Positions 45,757-54,249 of a stretch of DNA of 64,000 bases are shown here, in pieces. Below the pieces are notes generated by a model. That model saw only the letters and a program-made list of their open reading frames with translations. It searched no databases and was not told the DNA's origin. The translations under genes were made by a program, and so were the position numbers. Positions within the stretch are counted from its first letter, which is position 1. The number at the start of each line of letters is the position of its first letter. Source of the DNA: Bacteroidota bacterium (lineage in GTDB: Bacteria; Bacteroidota; Bacteroidia; NS11-12g; UBA955); contig CAUJCT010000018.1 in the NCBI GenBank assembly GCA_963169345.1, forward strand, positions 1-64,000, given 5' to 3'.

Positions 45757-46155
45757 CTATTTCAGATTAAGTTTGTAATCAACAGATTTACTTTGATTGG
45801 ATTTTATCTCCAAAATTGTATCTCCTGTCATACTATTACCCTTCACATTGCAAATGGCTTTAATGGCATAAAAACCTTCTTTTAAATAAAAGAAATGTGC
45901 ATGGTGTGTAAATCCGGGTTCAGTCATGGTAGCTGAACTGTCATCATACATATTCAGATTCGACATTTGCTTGTCTGAACCATACTTGATATAAACCTTA
46001 CCGGGATAACCAATTTGATTGTTTTCAGGGAAAATTGCAATGTTAAATGTGCCTCCTTTACCTCCTGGCAATACCTGCATTGGGGCCTCTTCATTTGATT
46101 TTTTACAGGAAACTACAATTAATAGTGAAACTATGATAGGAAAAATGGCTTTCAT
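45757..46155 (-). CDS. Small hypothetical lipoprotein
   Basis: 132 residues from the ATG at 46155, chosen because it gives a lipoprotein signal (MKAIFPIIVSLLIVVSC). The mature protein is short, with GKGGTFNIAIFPENNQIGYP and the His-rich turn FTHHAHFFYLKEGFYAIKAI; it looks like one small beta-sandwich. I do not recognise the family. Minus strand, 34 bp after the DUF4440-like gene, so it may be the last gene of that operon. Confidence 0.65.
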   Translation of the reverse strand: MKAIFPIIVSLLIVVSCKKSNEEAPMQVLPGGKGGTFNIAIFPENNQIGYPGKVYIKYGSDKQMSNLNMYDDSSATMTEPGFTHHAHFFYLKEGFYAIKAICNVKGNSMTGDTILEIKSNQSKSVDYKLNLK

Positions 46156-46189
46156 AATCTTAAGACACAATTTTAATGAAAAAGCTGCA

Positions 46190-46657
46190 CTACCAGGTAT
46201 GATCAACTATTATTTTCCAATCCTTTTCAATCTTTTTGAATAATAATGAAAAATTTCCACCTGAACTGTCTGCACCGGTGATTTGCCAGTTGCCGGTTAC
46301 CTGGAAAATTTCCGGTTCATTGGATAAACGTTCAAAATCTAAATTATCAAAACTAAGCTGACCCATTTTCTCTCTTGAAGAATAATACCTTTTGTACCTG
46401 CTCAATACCGAATCGTATCCAAGTTGAATCCCTCTTTTGGTAATGAATTTTAATTGTTTGGATGGATTATAACCCATCATAAAACTATCTATACTTCCTT
46501 TGTTCCAGGAAGCAACCTGAAAGTCTAATACTTGCCTTATTGCATTTACGGCTTCAAGATTGTTTGTAGTAGAATTTGTTTCTTTATTTTCATTTGTATT
46601 TGCATTCTGACATGCAAACATTGAACATATTAATATGAATCCAATTAATGATTTCAA
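46190..46657 (-). CDS. DUF4440/NTF2-like lipoprotein
   Basis: 155 residues from a TTG start that overlaps the stop of the amine oxidase gene by 4 bp (TTGA). Lipoprotein signal (LIGFILICSMFAC, Cys16). The body matches DUF4440/SnoaL-like NTF2 fold proteins: AIRQVLDFQVASWNKGSIDS, SREKMGQLSFDNLDFERL and GNFSLLFKKIEKDWKIIVDH. Such domains bind small ligands or act as accessory subunits. Coupling to the amine oxidase suggests a shared role. Confidence 0.75.
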   Translation of the reverse strand: MKSLIGFILICSMFACQNANTNENKETNSTTNNLEAVNAIRQVLDFQVASWNKGSIDSFMMGYNPSKQLKFITKRGIQLGYDSVLSRYKRYYSSREKMGQLSFDNLDFERLSNEPEIFQVTGNWQITGADSSGGNFSLLFKKIEKDWKIIVDHTW

Positions 46658-48045
46658 GATTGTAAGCGATGTATACTTTTAACAGTTTCTATGGCTGTTT
46701 CAATTGCGCCATGGATTGTTCCACTGTTGTTACTGGTATTACAGGCTTCGCCGGCAAAAAACACTTTATTTTCTATAGTTTTTGCAAGTTCTGCTCTGCT
46801 GTTGTTGCTGCCTCCAACTTTGTGGTACGAAAAACTGCCCTGTATGAAGGGTGTCTTGCCCCAATACACAACCTGATGTTTCAAAATGGATTTCGATGCT
46901 TCTTCACCAATCTGCTCTTTCCATTCTGCTTGAATCAATCGTAGAATTTCACTCTCACTCATGTTGTTCAATATATCAGCATTTTCTCCGTGAACAGTTG
47001 CCGCTAATAAATAACGATTGTTCTGTATATCTGATTTGACTATATCGTACTTCCCGATTTTACCATTTACAAACAAACTCTCTGACTCATTATTCCAGAA
47101 TGATTTATTGGTTTGAACAATGATTCTTACTCCTGAGTCCATGCCTAATCCGTCCATTGCTCTTAGTTTGCTCTCAGGAAGTGATGGGTGAAATTTAATG
47201 CCGTATGCTTGTGATGATGTTAACTTCAATACGGACAATGGAACAGTAACTATTATTTGATCATATTCTCTGGCAACTTGTAAATGATCTGTTACCTTCA
47301 CTTTTTCTCCTGAGTAATCAATTTCTGTAACTTGTGTGTTATTTAGAACATTGGGTAAAATTGATTGATATTTCCTCAATATCACTTCATCAAATGAAAT
47401 ACCCGATTTGTATTTAGTCTCTATAATTTTTCCCAATCCTTCACTGCTGTTGTACAAAATGGATGCTCTATCGATACTGGTTCCCAACATTTGTTCAGAT
47501 TTGCTTTTGAAAATAAACTGAACCTTTTGTGGTACCTGTACCTGATTCATGTACATCTCAACTGAAATATCCGAACCTACAGTCTGTGACATTTGCTCAA
47601 GTCGGCTCTCCATACTTTGATAGTCGCTGTTTTGAGCCATGTCAGCCTGAGAGTATCCTACACCTTCTGAAAAGAAATTCGAATTGTTTGAAACAGGCTT
47701 TGTGATGGCTTGTGCTTGAACAGCTTTGTACCAGTCGTGATTTTGTCCGTATATTTCATTGGCGCCAAGTTCTGCTGAACCCATCCCGAAAATATCATGA
47801 ACTGATTGAATTCTGCCTCCGATTTTATCGCTGGCTTCGAGTATTTCAACCTCATATCCATACTCATTTTGCAATAACCAGGCAGCATGTAATCCAGATA
47901 TACCTGCTCCAATTACGCCAATTTTTAATTTTGATTTCTTTAATTGCTTCTCATTGGTTCCGCACGAACTTAACAGCACGCCGGCAAATGAATAGGCCGG
48001 AATGGCCAAAGCAAGATTACGAATGAAAGTCCTTCTCGACTGCAT
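46654..48045 (-). CDS. FAD-dependent amine oxidase-like, Tat lipoprotein
   Basis: 463 residues. The N-terminus MQSRRTFIRNLALAIPAYSF has a twin-arginine pattern and a lipobox-like LLSSC about 12 residues later, so it may be a Tat-exported lipoprotein. FAD-binding Rossmann motif IGVIGAGISGLHAAWLLQNE, then EILEASDKIGGRIQS, and the C-terminal FAD motif VFFAGEACNTSNNSGTIHGA with AIETAIE. These define the flavin monoamine oxidase/protoporphyrinogen oxidase superfamily. It would oxidise an amine in the periplasm. Divergent from the flavoprotein gene at 48131; coupled to the DUF4440 gene. Confidence 0.85.
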   Translation of the reverse strand: MQSRRTFIRNLALAIPAYSFAGVLLSSCGTNEKQLKKSKLKIGVIGAGISGLHAAWLLQNEYGYEVEILEASDKIGGRIQSVHDIFGMGSAELGANEIYGQNHDWYKAVQAQAITKPVSNNSNFFSEGVGYSQADMAQNSDYQSMESRLEQMSQTVGSDISVEMYMNQVQVPQKVQFIFKSKSEQMLGTSIDRASILYNSSEGLGKIIETKYKSGISFDEVILRKYQSILPNVLNNTQVTEIDYSGEKVKVTDHLQVAREYDQIIVTVPLSVLKLTSSQAYGIKFHPSLPESKLRAMDGLGMDSGVRIIVQTNKSFWNNESESLFVNGKIGKYDIVKSDIQNNRYLLAATVHGENADILNNMSESEILRLIQAEWKEQIGEEASKSILKHQVVYWGKTPFIQGSFSYHKVGGSNNSRAELAKTIENKVFFAGEACNTSNNSGTIHGAIETAIETVKSIHRLQS

Positions 48046-48130
48046 CTCAATGTATTTGTGTTACATTTGCAAAGATAAAATACTCAATTTAATAAACCAT
48101 ATTTTTTTGGGTAAAAACACTCATTTTGCA

Positions 48131-49198
48131 ATGACTAGGAACGTCGAAAATATAATTGTTGGTGGTGGTTTGGCCGGAATCTGGATGGCTTATCATTTTC
48201 TAAAAGCCTCTAAATCATTTGTTTTAATTGATTCAAATGGACATTCTAAAAGCTCTTCCGTTGCTGCTGGAATCTTTAATCCTATTGTCCCAAGTCGCCA
48301 AAAAATATCCTATAAAGCCGATGAAATTTACCCGTATTTAGGTAAAAAGTACCATGAAATGGAAACTTTCCTCCATGAAAAGATACTTCATAAACTCACA
48401 ATTTCATACATCATCGACTCATTAAAAGAACTGAATGATTGGGCGGCCGTTGCCGAAAATCATATTTTTAAAGATTTCGTTATCATGAGAAATGAACGTT
48501 TAGCCGATTCAATCATATCCGATTTCGGTGTACTCGAAATTCAAGATACCGGCTGGGTAGATATCCCATTGTTTCTCAATAGCTTTAAAAAGAAAATTTC
48601 GGAAATCAATGCTTTTGTAAATGAGGACTTCAATTATCAATTGCTCGAATACGATGAAATGGGATTCAGCTATAAGGATCTGCGCTCAACTAACATCATT
48701 TTTTGCCAGGGTACAGCCGCTCTTAAAAATCCTTTTACTCCCGAAATTGAACTTAATCCCGCAAAAGGTGAAGTGCTGTTAATCAAGTCAGATGAACTGG
48801 TAGAAGGAACTATCCCTCAAAATGGTGTTTTTCTTGTCCCTCTCGAAAATAAAACCTTTAAAGTCGGCTCTAACTTTACCTGGGATAATCTGGATTATTC
48901 ACCAACCGATTCAGCCAGAAATGAAATCCTCAATAAGCTCACTAAATGGTTCAAAGCTCCTTTTGATGTATTGGATCAGGTAGCTGGTGTTCGACCGTCA
49001 ACTGCCGATAGAAGGCCAATTCTTGGTAATCTTGATTTCCATCCGAATGCCTATGTATTGAACGGCCTTGGTTCTAAAGGTGTAGCTTTAGCTCCTTACT
49101 ACAGTAACATACTTTATAAGGCCATTTACGATGGAATGGAAATCGATAGAGAAGTCAATGTTAAAAGACTAAAGAAAAGAAAAAAATCAGATGGATAA
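48131..49198 (+). CDS. FAD-dependent oxidoreductase (DAO family)
   Basis: 355 residues from the ATG at 48131 (upstream in-frame codons are not plausible coding). N-terminal MTRNVENIIVGGGLAGIWMA is a dinucleotide-binding motif; KSSSVAAGIFNPIVPSR and the C-terminal VAGVRPSTADRRPILGNLDF with YVLNGLGSKGVALAPYYSNI are typical of D-amino-acid oxidase-type flavoproteins (DAO/glycine oxidase). Substrate unknown. Its start is 85 bp from that of the divergent amine oxidase. The 3' end overlaps rnc by 12 bp, convergently. Confidence 0.85.
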   Translation: MTRNVENIIVGGGLAGIWMAYHFLKASKSFVLIDSNGHSKSSSVAAGIFNPIVPSRQKISYKADEIYPYLGKKYHEMETFLHEKILHKLTISYIIDSLKELNDWAAVAENHIFKDFVIMRNERLADSIISDFGVLEIQDTGWVDIPLFLNSFKKKISEINAFVNEDFNYQLLEYDEMGFSYKDLRSTNIIFCQGTAALKNPFTPEIELNPAKGEVLLIKSDELVEGTIPQNGVFLVPLENKTFKVGSNFTWDNLDYSPTDSARNEILNKLTKWFKAPFDVLDQVAGVRPSTADRRPILGNLDFHPNAYVLNGLGSKGVALAPYYSNILYKAIYDGMEIDREVNVKRLKKRKKSDG

Positions 49199-49915
49199 TT
49201 GCAAACAAAATTTTTGACTTGCCAGTTCCTCTGCAATCTTTTTGGAGTGATTTTTCCCGACAACTATTTCTTCATCATCCAGTAAAATGGCTACTTCGTA
49301 AATCTTGCGTTTATTCTCCATTTCAACATTTTTTAGTGAAAAATCCAGCTTCTTTTTTTCCTTTTGAGCCCATTTGACCAGTTTAGCTTTGTAACTTAAC
49401 TCCTGTATCAATAACTCCTCAAAGTCAATATGCTGCTCAAGTATCTTGTTTAAAATGAAATTCTTAGTAAATTGAAATCCTTTATCCAGATAAATAGCTC
49501 CTATAATAGATTCAAAGGCATTGCCGGTAATGGCATCTATAAAAACCGGATTGTTTTTGAGTTTGATATCGTAGTGTAAAAGTTGGTGAATCCCCATCTT
49601 TTTACCAATACTGTTGAGTTTTGATCGGCCTACAATTTTAGACCTCATTTCCGTTAAAAAACCTTCGTTTTTATATGGAAATTTGAGATAAAGCTTTTCT
49701 GCTACAACCATACCCAAAACGGCGTCACCTAAGAATTCTAATCGCTCGTTATTGACCTTTTTAGGGTCGTTGTTAGGAGTATTGCGGTAAGAATTATGAG
49801 TTATGGCAATCTTGTAAAGACTGATTTTACCCGGATAAAAGCCTAATAAATTATGAAGTTTTTGATAAAGTTTTTTATCCCTGGAAATCCTTGAATTTAT
49901 AAAACCTCTTATCAA
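49187..49915 (-). CDS. rnc: Ribonuclease III
   Basis: 242 residues from a TTG at 49915. RNase III domain with signature NERLEFLGDAVLGMVVAE and a second acidic site FESIIGAIYLDKGFQF; C-terminal dsRNA-binding domain (YEVAILLDDEEIVVGKNHSK). It processes rRNA and dsRNA. Third gene of acpP-fabF-rnc, a common Bacteroidota arrangement. Confidence 0.94.
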   Translation of the reverse strand: MIRGFINSRISRDKKLYQKLHNLLGFYPGKISLYKIAITHNSYRNTPNNDPKKVNNERLEFLGDAVLGMVVAEKLYLKFPYKNEGFLTEMRSKIVGRSKLNSIGKKMGIHQLLHYDIKLKNNPVFIDAITGNAFESIIGAIYLDKGFQFTKNFILNKILEQHIDFEELLIQELSYKAKLVKWAQKEKKKLDFSLKNVEMENKRKIYEVAILLDDEEIVVGKNHSKKIAEELASQKFCLQLSI

Positions 49916-49940
49916 AACGCACTTGTCTGTTAGGTTGAAA

Positions 49941-51188
49941 TTAAAGTTTTCTGAATATCACAGTAGCGTTATGTCCGCCAAACCCGAATGTATTGCTTAT
50001 TGCCACATTGATATCTCTTTTTTGTGCGACATTAAATGTCAGATTCAATTTAGAATCAATGTTCTCATCATCAGTGAAATGATTAATAGTAGGAGGGATA
50101 ATGCCGTGCTTCATTGCCATAATGGATGCAACAGCTTCTATTGCTCCGGCGCCTCCCAACAGGTGACCAGTCATGGATTTGGTGGAACTGATGTTGACTT
50201 TATAAGCATGTTCACCAAAAACCGCTTGGATTGCTTTTAATTCAGCAATATCGCCAAGTGGCGTTGAAGTCCCGTGAACATTAATATAATCAATATCAGA
50301 TGCCTTCATGTTGGCTTCTTCCAATGCCCAATTAAGCACATTAATAACTCCCAAACCTTCTGGATGTGGAGCTGTCATGTGATAAGCATCAGCGCTTAAA
50401 CCTGTACCAACTACTTCACAGTATATTTTGGCACCTCTGGCTTTAGCGTGTTCGTATTCTTCAAGTACCAAAGCAGCTGATCCTTCTCCAAGTACAAAAC
50501 CATCGCGGTCTTTGTCGAATGGGCGGGAAGCTGTTTTTGGACTGTCATTTCTTTCACTAAGTGCTTTCATGCTGTTGAATCCACCAACGGCAGGCTCATT
50601 AACACAAGCTTCTGAACCTCCGGTCACTATTACCGGACTTTTGCCTAAGCGAATCATGTTGAAAGCATCTATCAGCGCATTGTTGCTGGAAGCACACGCT
50701 GATACGGTGGTGTAATTTGGTCCACCAAAACCATACTTTATACTAACCAATCCTCCGGCTATATCCGAAATCATTTTAGTAATAAAGAAAGGAGAAAATC
50801 TTGGTGTGCCGTCTCCTTTAGCAAAATCGGCACTTTCATGGAAAAAGGACGTCAGGCCTCCGATACCGGAACCCCAAATAACGCCGACTCTCGATTTTTC
50901 GACTTTGTCTAAGTCTAATCCCGAATCCTTAATGGCTTCTTCAGTAGTCACCAACGCAAATTGAGCAAATCTGTCCAGTTTCCTGGCCTCTTTGCGGTCC
51001 ATATAATCCTCTGCATTGAAGTTTTTGACTTCACAGGCAAACTTTGTCTTGAATTTGGTGGTGTCGAATAGGGTGATCATGTCGGCTCCACTTACACCAT
51101 TAGAGAGTCCTTCCCAGTATGCCTGGAGATTATTCCCTAATGGCGTAAGAGCGCCTAATCCCGTAACTACTACACGTTTAAATTGCAT
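49941..51188 (-). CDS. fabF: Beta-ketoacyl-ACP synthase II
   Basis: 415 residues. Active-site Cys165 in TVSACASSNN; His in NVHGTSTPLGD and SMTGHLLGGAG; C-terminal NTFGFGGHNATVIFRKL. It elongates acyl-ACP chains in fatty acid synthesis. 29 bp after acpP and 25 bp before rnc. Confidence 0.98.
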   Translation of the reverse strand: MQFKRVVVTGLGALTPLGNNLQAYWEGLSNGVSGADMITLFDTTKFKTKFACEVKNFNAEDYMDRKEARKLDRFAQFALVTTEEAIKDSGLDLDKVEKSRVGVIWGSGIGGLTSFFHESADFAKGDGTPRFSPFFITKMISDIAGGLVSIKYGFGGPNYTTVSACASSNNALIDAFNMIRLGKSPVIVTGGSEACVNEPAVGGFNSMKALSERNDSPKTASRPFDKDRDGFVLGEGSAALVLEEYEHAKARGAKIYCEVVGTGLSADAYHMTAPHPEGLGVINVLNWALEEANMKASDIDYINVHGTSTPLGDIAELKAIQAVFGEHAYKVNISSTKSMTGHLLGGAGAIEAVASIMAMKHGIIPPTINHFTDDENIDSKLNLTFNVAQKRDINVAISNTFGFGGHNATVIFRKL

Positions 51189-51217
51189 GTATCTGTTATT
51201 GGGTGGGTAAGTTTCTT

Positions 51218-51454
51218 TTACTTAGAATTGTTTTCGATGTAAGAAATGGCGTCGCCTACGGAAACGATTTTCTCAGCTTGCTCGTCCGGAATTGCAATGT
51301 TGAACTCCTTTTCGAATTCCATTATCAATTCTACTGTGTCCAATGAGTCTGCACCCAAATCGTTTGTGAAACTAGCCTCTGGAGTAACTTCACTTTCTTC
51401 TACTCCTAATTTGTCAACGATGATTGACTTTACTTTTTCTGCTACTTCTGACAT
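51218..51454 (-). CDS. acpP: Acyl carrier protein
   Basis: 78 residues, acidic. Phosphopantetheine site [12 protein letters not shown] with Ser37. Carrier of fatty acyl chains; partner of FabF. First gene of the operon; the 203-bp gap to the divergent M28 peptidase gene holds its promoter, which I could not assign to a clean TAnnTTTG box. Confidence 0.98.
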   Translation of the reverse strand: MSEVAEKVKSIIVDKLGVEESEVTPEASFTNDLGADSLDTVELIMEFEKEFNIAIPDEQAEKIVSVGDAISYIENNSK

Positions 51455-51657
51455 GATGTATTTTTTTTGGTTGGTGCAAATAACTACATTTTTGAAATTA
51501 TTTCACAATTTTTTTTTAGAAATTTATAGCCGTGAAATATATGCCTTTCGCCTATATTGTACACCTCATCTGAGGCTTTTTCTTTTGTTTTCTTAATTGC
51601 CTTATTTCATTGCATATACCTTGTTTATGTTAGCTTAATTGAATAATTTCGAACCTT

Positions 51658-52914
51658 ATGCCAAAGCTGTTTCTTCTTTTGCTCCTTTCTCTCGTGTCCT
51701 CAACTTTCGCTCAGGATACTATTTATGCGCGTAAAGTAATTCAAACTCTTTGCAGTCCCTCTTTCAAAGGTAGAGGATATATCGGTAAAGGTGATAAAAA
51801 AGCCGCTGGTTTTATTGAATCTGAATTTAAAAAAATTGGACTTAAACCGCTTAAAGAATCTTTTAGACAAAATTTTAACTTTTCCGCAAATACCATTCAA
51901 TCGGTCGAAATTGAATACAATGGTAAATTGCTTGTTCCCGGCATCGATTACCTCGTTGATGCTTCTTCTCCATCTTTTAATTTTAATGGTGAAATCACTT
52001 TCGTTAATTTTGACTCTCTTAACAGCGATTACCACTACGATATCTCCGGCCATCAACTTCAATACGCCATACTCGATACTTTTACCGCTAACTATGCTGA
52101 ATCTGCAGCTATCAATATGAAGAAATATTATGCTGACAGAAATAAAACCCTGTTAATTCGCCTTTCTAATCAAAAATTAACCTGGACCAGCGCTTCTTAT
52201 CAAACAAAATTCTGTGGTTTGACTATCCGAAGCGAAATTTTTGACCGCAATCAAAAAGCTCATTTTAAAATTAAAGTAAAAAGCAAATTCTATAAACCGT
52301 ATACATCTCAGAATATTCTTGGTATGGTGCCCGGAACTGATAAAAGTTTGAAGGATAGTTTTATTTTCTTTACTGCTCATTACGATCATCTTGGCAAAAT
52401 GGGTAAAGCTGTTTTTCCGGGTGCAAACGATAATGCCAGTGGAATAGCTATGCTCCTCAATCTGGCTAAATATTATGTCGCTAACCCTCAGAAATACTCC
52501 ATCGTTTTTGTCGCTTTTTCAGGTGAAGAAATAGGTCTCGTCGGTTCACATTTTTTTGTGAAAAATCCTCTGGTGCCTCTCGAACAAATTCGATTCCTTA
52601 TTAATATTGATCTTATGGCCAATGGTGCCGACGGTATTATGGCAGTAAATGGTTTGGTTTTCTATCGCGAATTTGTAAAACTAAAAGCTATCAACGATCA
52701 AAAACATTATCTGCCTGATGTTAAAGTGAGAGGGAAAGCTCAAAACAGCGACCATTACTATTTCTCTGAAGCTGGTGTGCATTGCTTCTTCTTTTACCTC
52801 ATGGGAAATTATCCTTATTACCACGATATCAATGATACCCCGGATAAAGTTCCGCTTACTAACTTTATCGGTGCTTTTAATCTGATGGTGGATTTTGTTG
52901 AGGCCCTTCAATAA
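51658..52914 (+). CDS. M28 family zinc aminopeptidase, secreted
   Basis: 418 residues with a signal peptide (MPKLFLLLLLSLVSSTFAQ). Zinc ligands of the M28 family are visible: TAHYDHLG, GANDNASGIAML, FSGEEIGLVGSHFF (Glu-Glu), then NIDLMA and the last His in DINDTPDKV context (YYHDIND). It removes N-terminal amino acids from peptides in the periplasm or outside. Residues 60-190 hold the family's insertion, rich in Asn and aromatic residues. Next gene starts 10 bp after its stop. Confidence 0.9.
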   Translation: MPKLFLLLLLSLVSSTFAQDTIYARKVIQTLCSPSFKGRGYIGKGDKKAAGFIESEFKKIGLKPLKESFRQNFNFSANTIQSVEIEYNGKLLVPGIDYLVDASSPSFNFNGEITFVNFDSLNSDYHYDISGHQLQYAILDTFTANYAESAAINMKKYYADRNKTLLIRLSNQKLTWTSASYQTKFCGLTIRSEIFDRNQKAHFKIKVKSKFYKPYTSQNILGMVPGTDKSLKDSFIFFTAHYDHLGKMGKAVFPGANDNASGIAMLLNLAKYYVANPQKYSIVFVAFSGEEIGLVGSHFFVKNPLVPLEQIRFLINIDLMANGADGIMAVNGLVFYREFVKLKAINDQKHYLPDVKVRGKAQNSDHYYFSEAGVHCFFFYLMGNYPYYHDINDTPDKVPLTNFIGAFNLMVDFVEALQ

Positions 52915-52923
52915 TTATTTATA

Positions 52924-53304
52924 TTGACTAAATTTGTTGAAATAGCATCTGCAGGAAGTGTACACGAATTAAGTGTATTGAGGTCATTGCTCGAAGCAAA
53001 TGATATCCTCACTTTTATTCAGGATGAATATATCAACCAACTCAGACCATCTTCCTATTCCAAGGATAAAGTTAAGTTAAGCATCAGTGAACTGGATGTT
53101 CAAAAAGCTTATGAGGTTATAAAAGATAACAATCTACTCTACCTGACTGATTTTGATCAATTGGAAAAACACTCTGACAACAGTGATAATCTGTTCACTG
53201 AATGGACAATTTTTGGAAATTATCCGCCAATTAAAATGCAGTTTATAATTTACGTTGTCATTATCTCTTTAATTGCTCTTATTTTGTTCTCCATTTATGG
53301 TTAA
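52924..53304 (+). CDS. DUF2007-like protein with C-terminal transmembrane helix
   Basis: 126 residues from a TTG start. Residues 1-70 match the DUF2007 pattern (FVEIASAGSVHELSVLRSLL, EANDILTFIQDEY, ISELDVQKAYEVIKDNN), a small ferredoxin-like domain of unknown function. A single C-terminal transmembrane helix (QFIIYVVIISLIALILFSIY) tail-anchors it. It is the second gene behind the M28 peptidase; a zinc-ribbon gene and a cation transporter-like gene follow. Confidence 0.75.
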   Translation: MTKFVEIASAGSVHELSVLRSLLEANDILTFIQDEYINQLRPSSYSKDKVKLSISELDVQKAYEVIKDNNLLYLTDFDQLEKHSDNSDNLFTEWTIFGNYPPIKMQFIIYVVIISLIALILFSIYG

Positions 53305-53373
53305 CAAATATCATATTTGAGTCAAATTATCTCAGAATTATTATCACTTTTAGCCTTTAACGGAAACTTTTGC

Positions 53374-53381
53374 TATATTTG
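53374..53381 (+). promoter_or_regulatory. -7 element TATATTTG
   Basis: Immediately upstream of the zinc-ribbon gene ATG at 53385 (3 bp), supporting that start over an earlier in-frame codon. Confidence 0.5.
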
Positions 53382-53384
53382 AGT

Positions 53385-53588
53385 ATGTCAAATTTTAAGG
53401 TCAATATCAAACATTGTCCTTCCTGTGGCTCTGATGAAGTTGGTGAAGCCAGACCGTTTACAAATGGGATTCTGACCAGTATCCTCATTGTTTTTGCCGC
53501 TTTCCCATTTTCTTCAAAAAAATATCATTGCTCTGATTGCGGTAATATCTTTAAAAGTAAAGATATTGCAGAGTTAATTAGAAGATGA
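53385..53588 (+). CDS. Small zinc-ribbon membrane protein
   Basis: 67 residues from the ATG at 53385. Two CxxC knuckles (HCPSCGSDEVGEARPF and YHCSDCGNIFKS) form a zinc ribbon, interrupted by a hydrophobic segment (GILTSILIVFAAFPFSSKK). I do not recognise the family. Its stop is one base before the start of the cation transporter-like gene, so the two are probably coupled. Confidence 0.65.
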   Translation: MSNFKVNIKHCPSCGSDEVGEARPFTNGILTSILIVFAAFPFSSKKYHCSDCGNIFKSKDIAELIRR

Positions 53589-53589
53589 T

Positions 53590-54249
53590 ATGAATAATAA
53601 TGGCCAGCAGATTCAAATTGAACAACAAAAATTGTTCAACACTGCTTTTATTTTGGCTGTTTTTACCATAATCTACAATATTGCAGAAGGTTTTATAGCA
53701 ACTTATCTGGGGTATGAAGACGAAAGTCTGGCCCTTTTTGGTTTTGGTTCTGACAGCTTTATTGAAGTTATTTCAGGAATCGGAATTGCTGTTATGGTAC
53801 TTCGAATCAAAACTCATCCGGATAGCCAAAGAAACAAATTTGAAAAAACTGCATTAAAAGTCACCGGAACAGCTTTTTATCTATTGGTTGTTGCCCTTAC
53901 TTTAACAGGTATATATAACATTTACTATAACCATCAACCACAGACTACTTTCTGGGGTGTGGTGATTTCTCTCGTTTCTATAGCTATTATGTGGGGTACT
54001 ATTATCTGGAAATCCAAAATAGGAAAAGCGCTAGATTCTGAAGCAATTTTAGCAGATACCGAATGTGCTAAAGTCTGTATCTATATGTCAGTTGTACTGC
54101 TTATTAGTAGTCTGTTTTATGAATTCGTTAATCTGCCTTATATTGATAGTATTGGTACACTTGGACTTGCTTTTTTATCATTCAGAGAAGGGAAGGAGTG
54201 CTTCGAAAAAGCTTCAAGTGAAAAATACTGCAATTGCCATCATCATTAA
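53590..54249 (+). CDS. Cation transporter-like membrane protein (CDF-related)
   Basis: 219 residues with about six transmembrane helices. FNTAFILAVFTIIYNIAEGF, then DESLALFGFGSDSFIEVISG, resembles the CDF (cation diffusion facilitator) pattern in which an acidic pair lines helix 2; DSEAILADTECAKVCIYMSV resembles the second ion-site helix. The C-terminus ends with CNCHHH, a likely metal-binding tail. The cytosolic CDF domain is missing, so it is shorter than classical CDF exporters. Zinc or another divalent cation is likely; the ion is unknown. The convergent T9SS gene overlaps by 4 bp. Confidence 0.75.
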   Translation: MNNNGQQIQIEQQKLFNTAFILAVFTIIYNIAEGFIATYLGYEDESLALFGFGSDSFIEVISGIGIAVMVLRIKTHPDSQRNKFEKTALKVTGTAFYLLVVALTLTGIYNIYYNHQPQTTFWGVVISLVSIAIMWGTIIWKSKIGKALDSEAILADTECAKVCIYMSVVLLISSLFYEFVNLPYIDSIGTLGLAFLSFREGKECFEKASSEKYCNCHHH

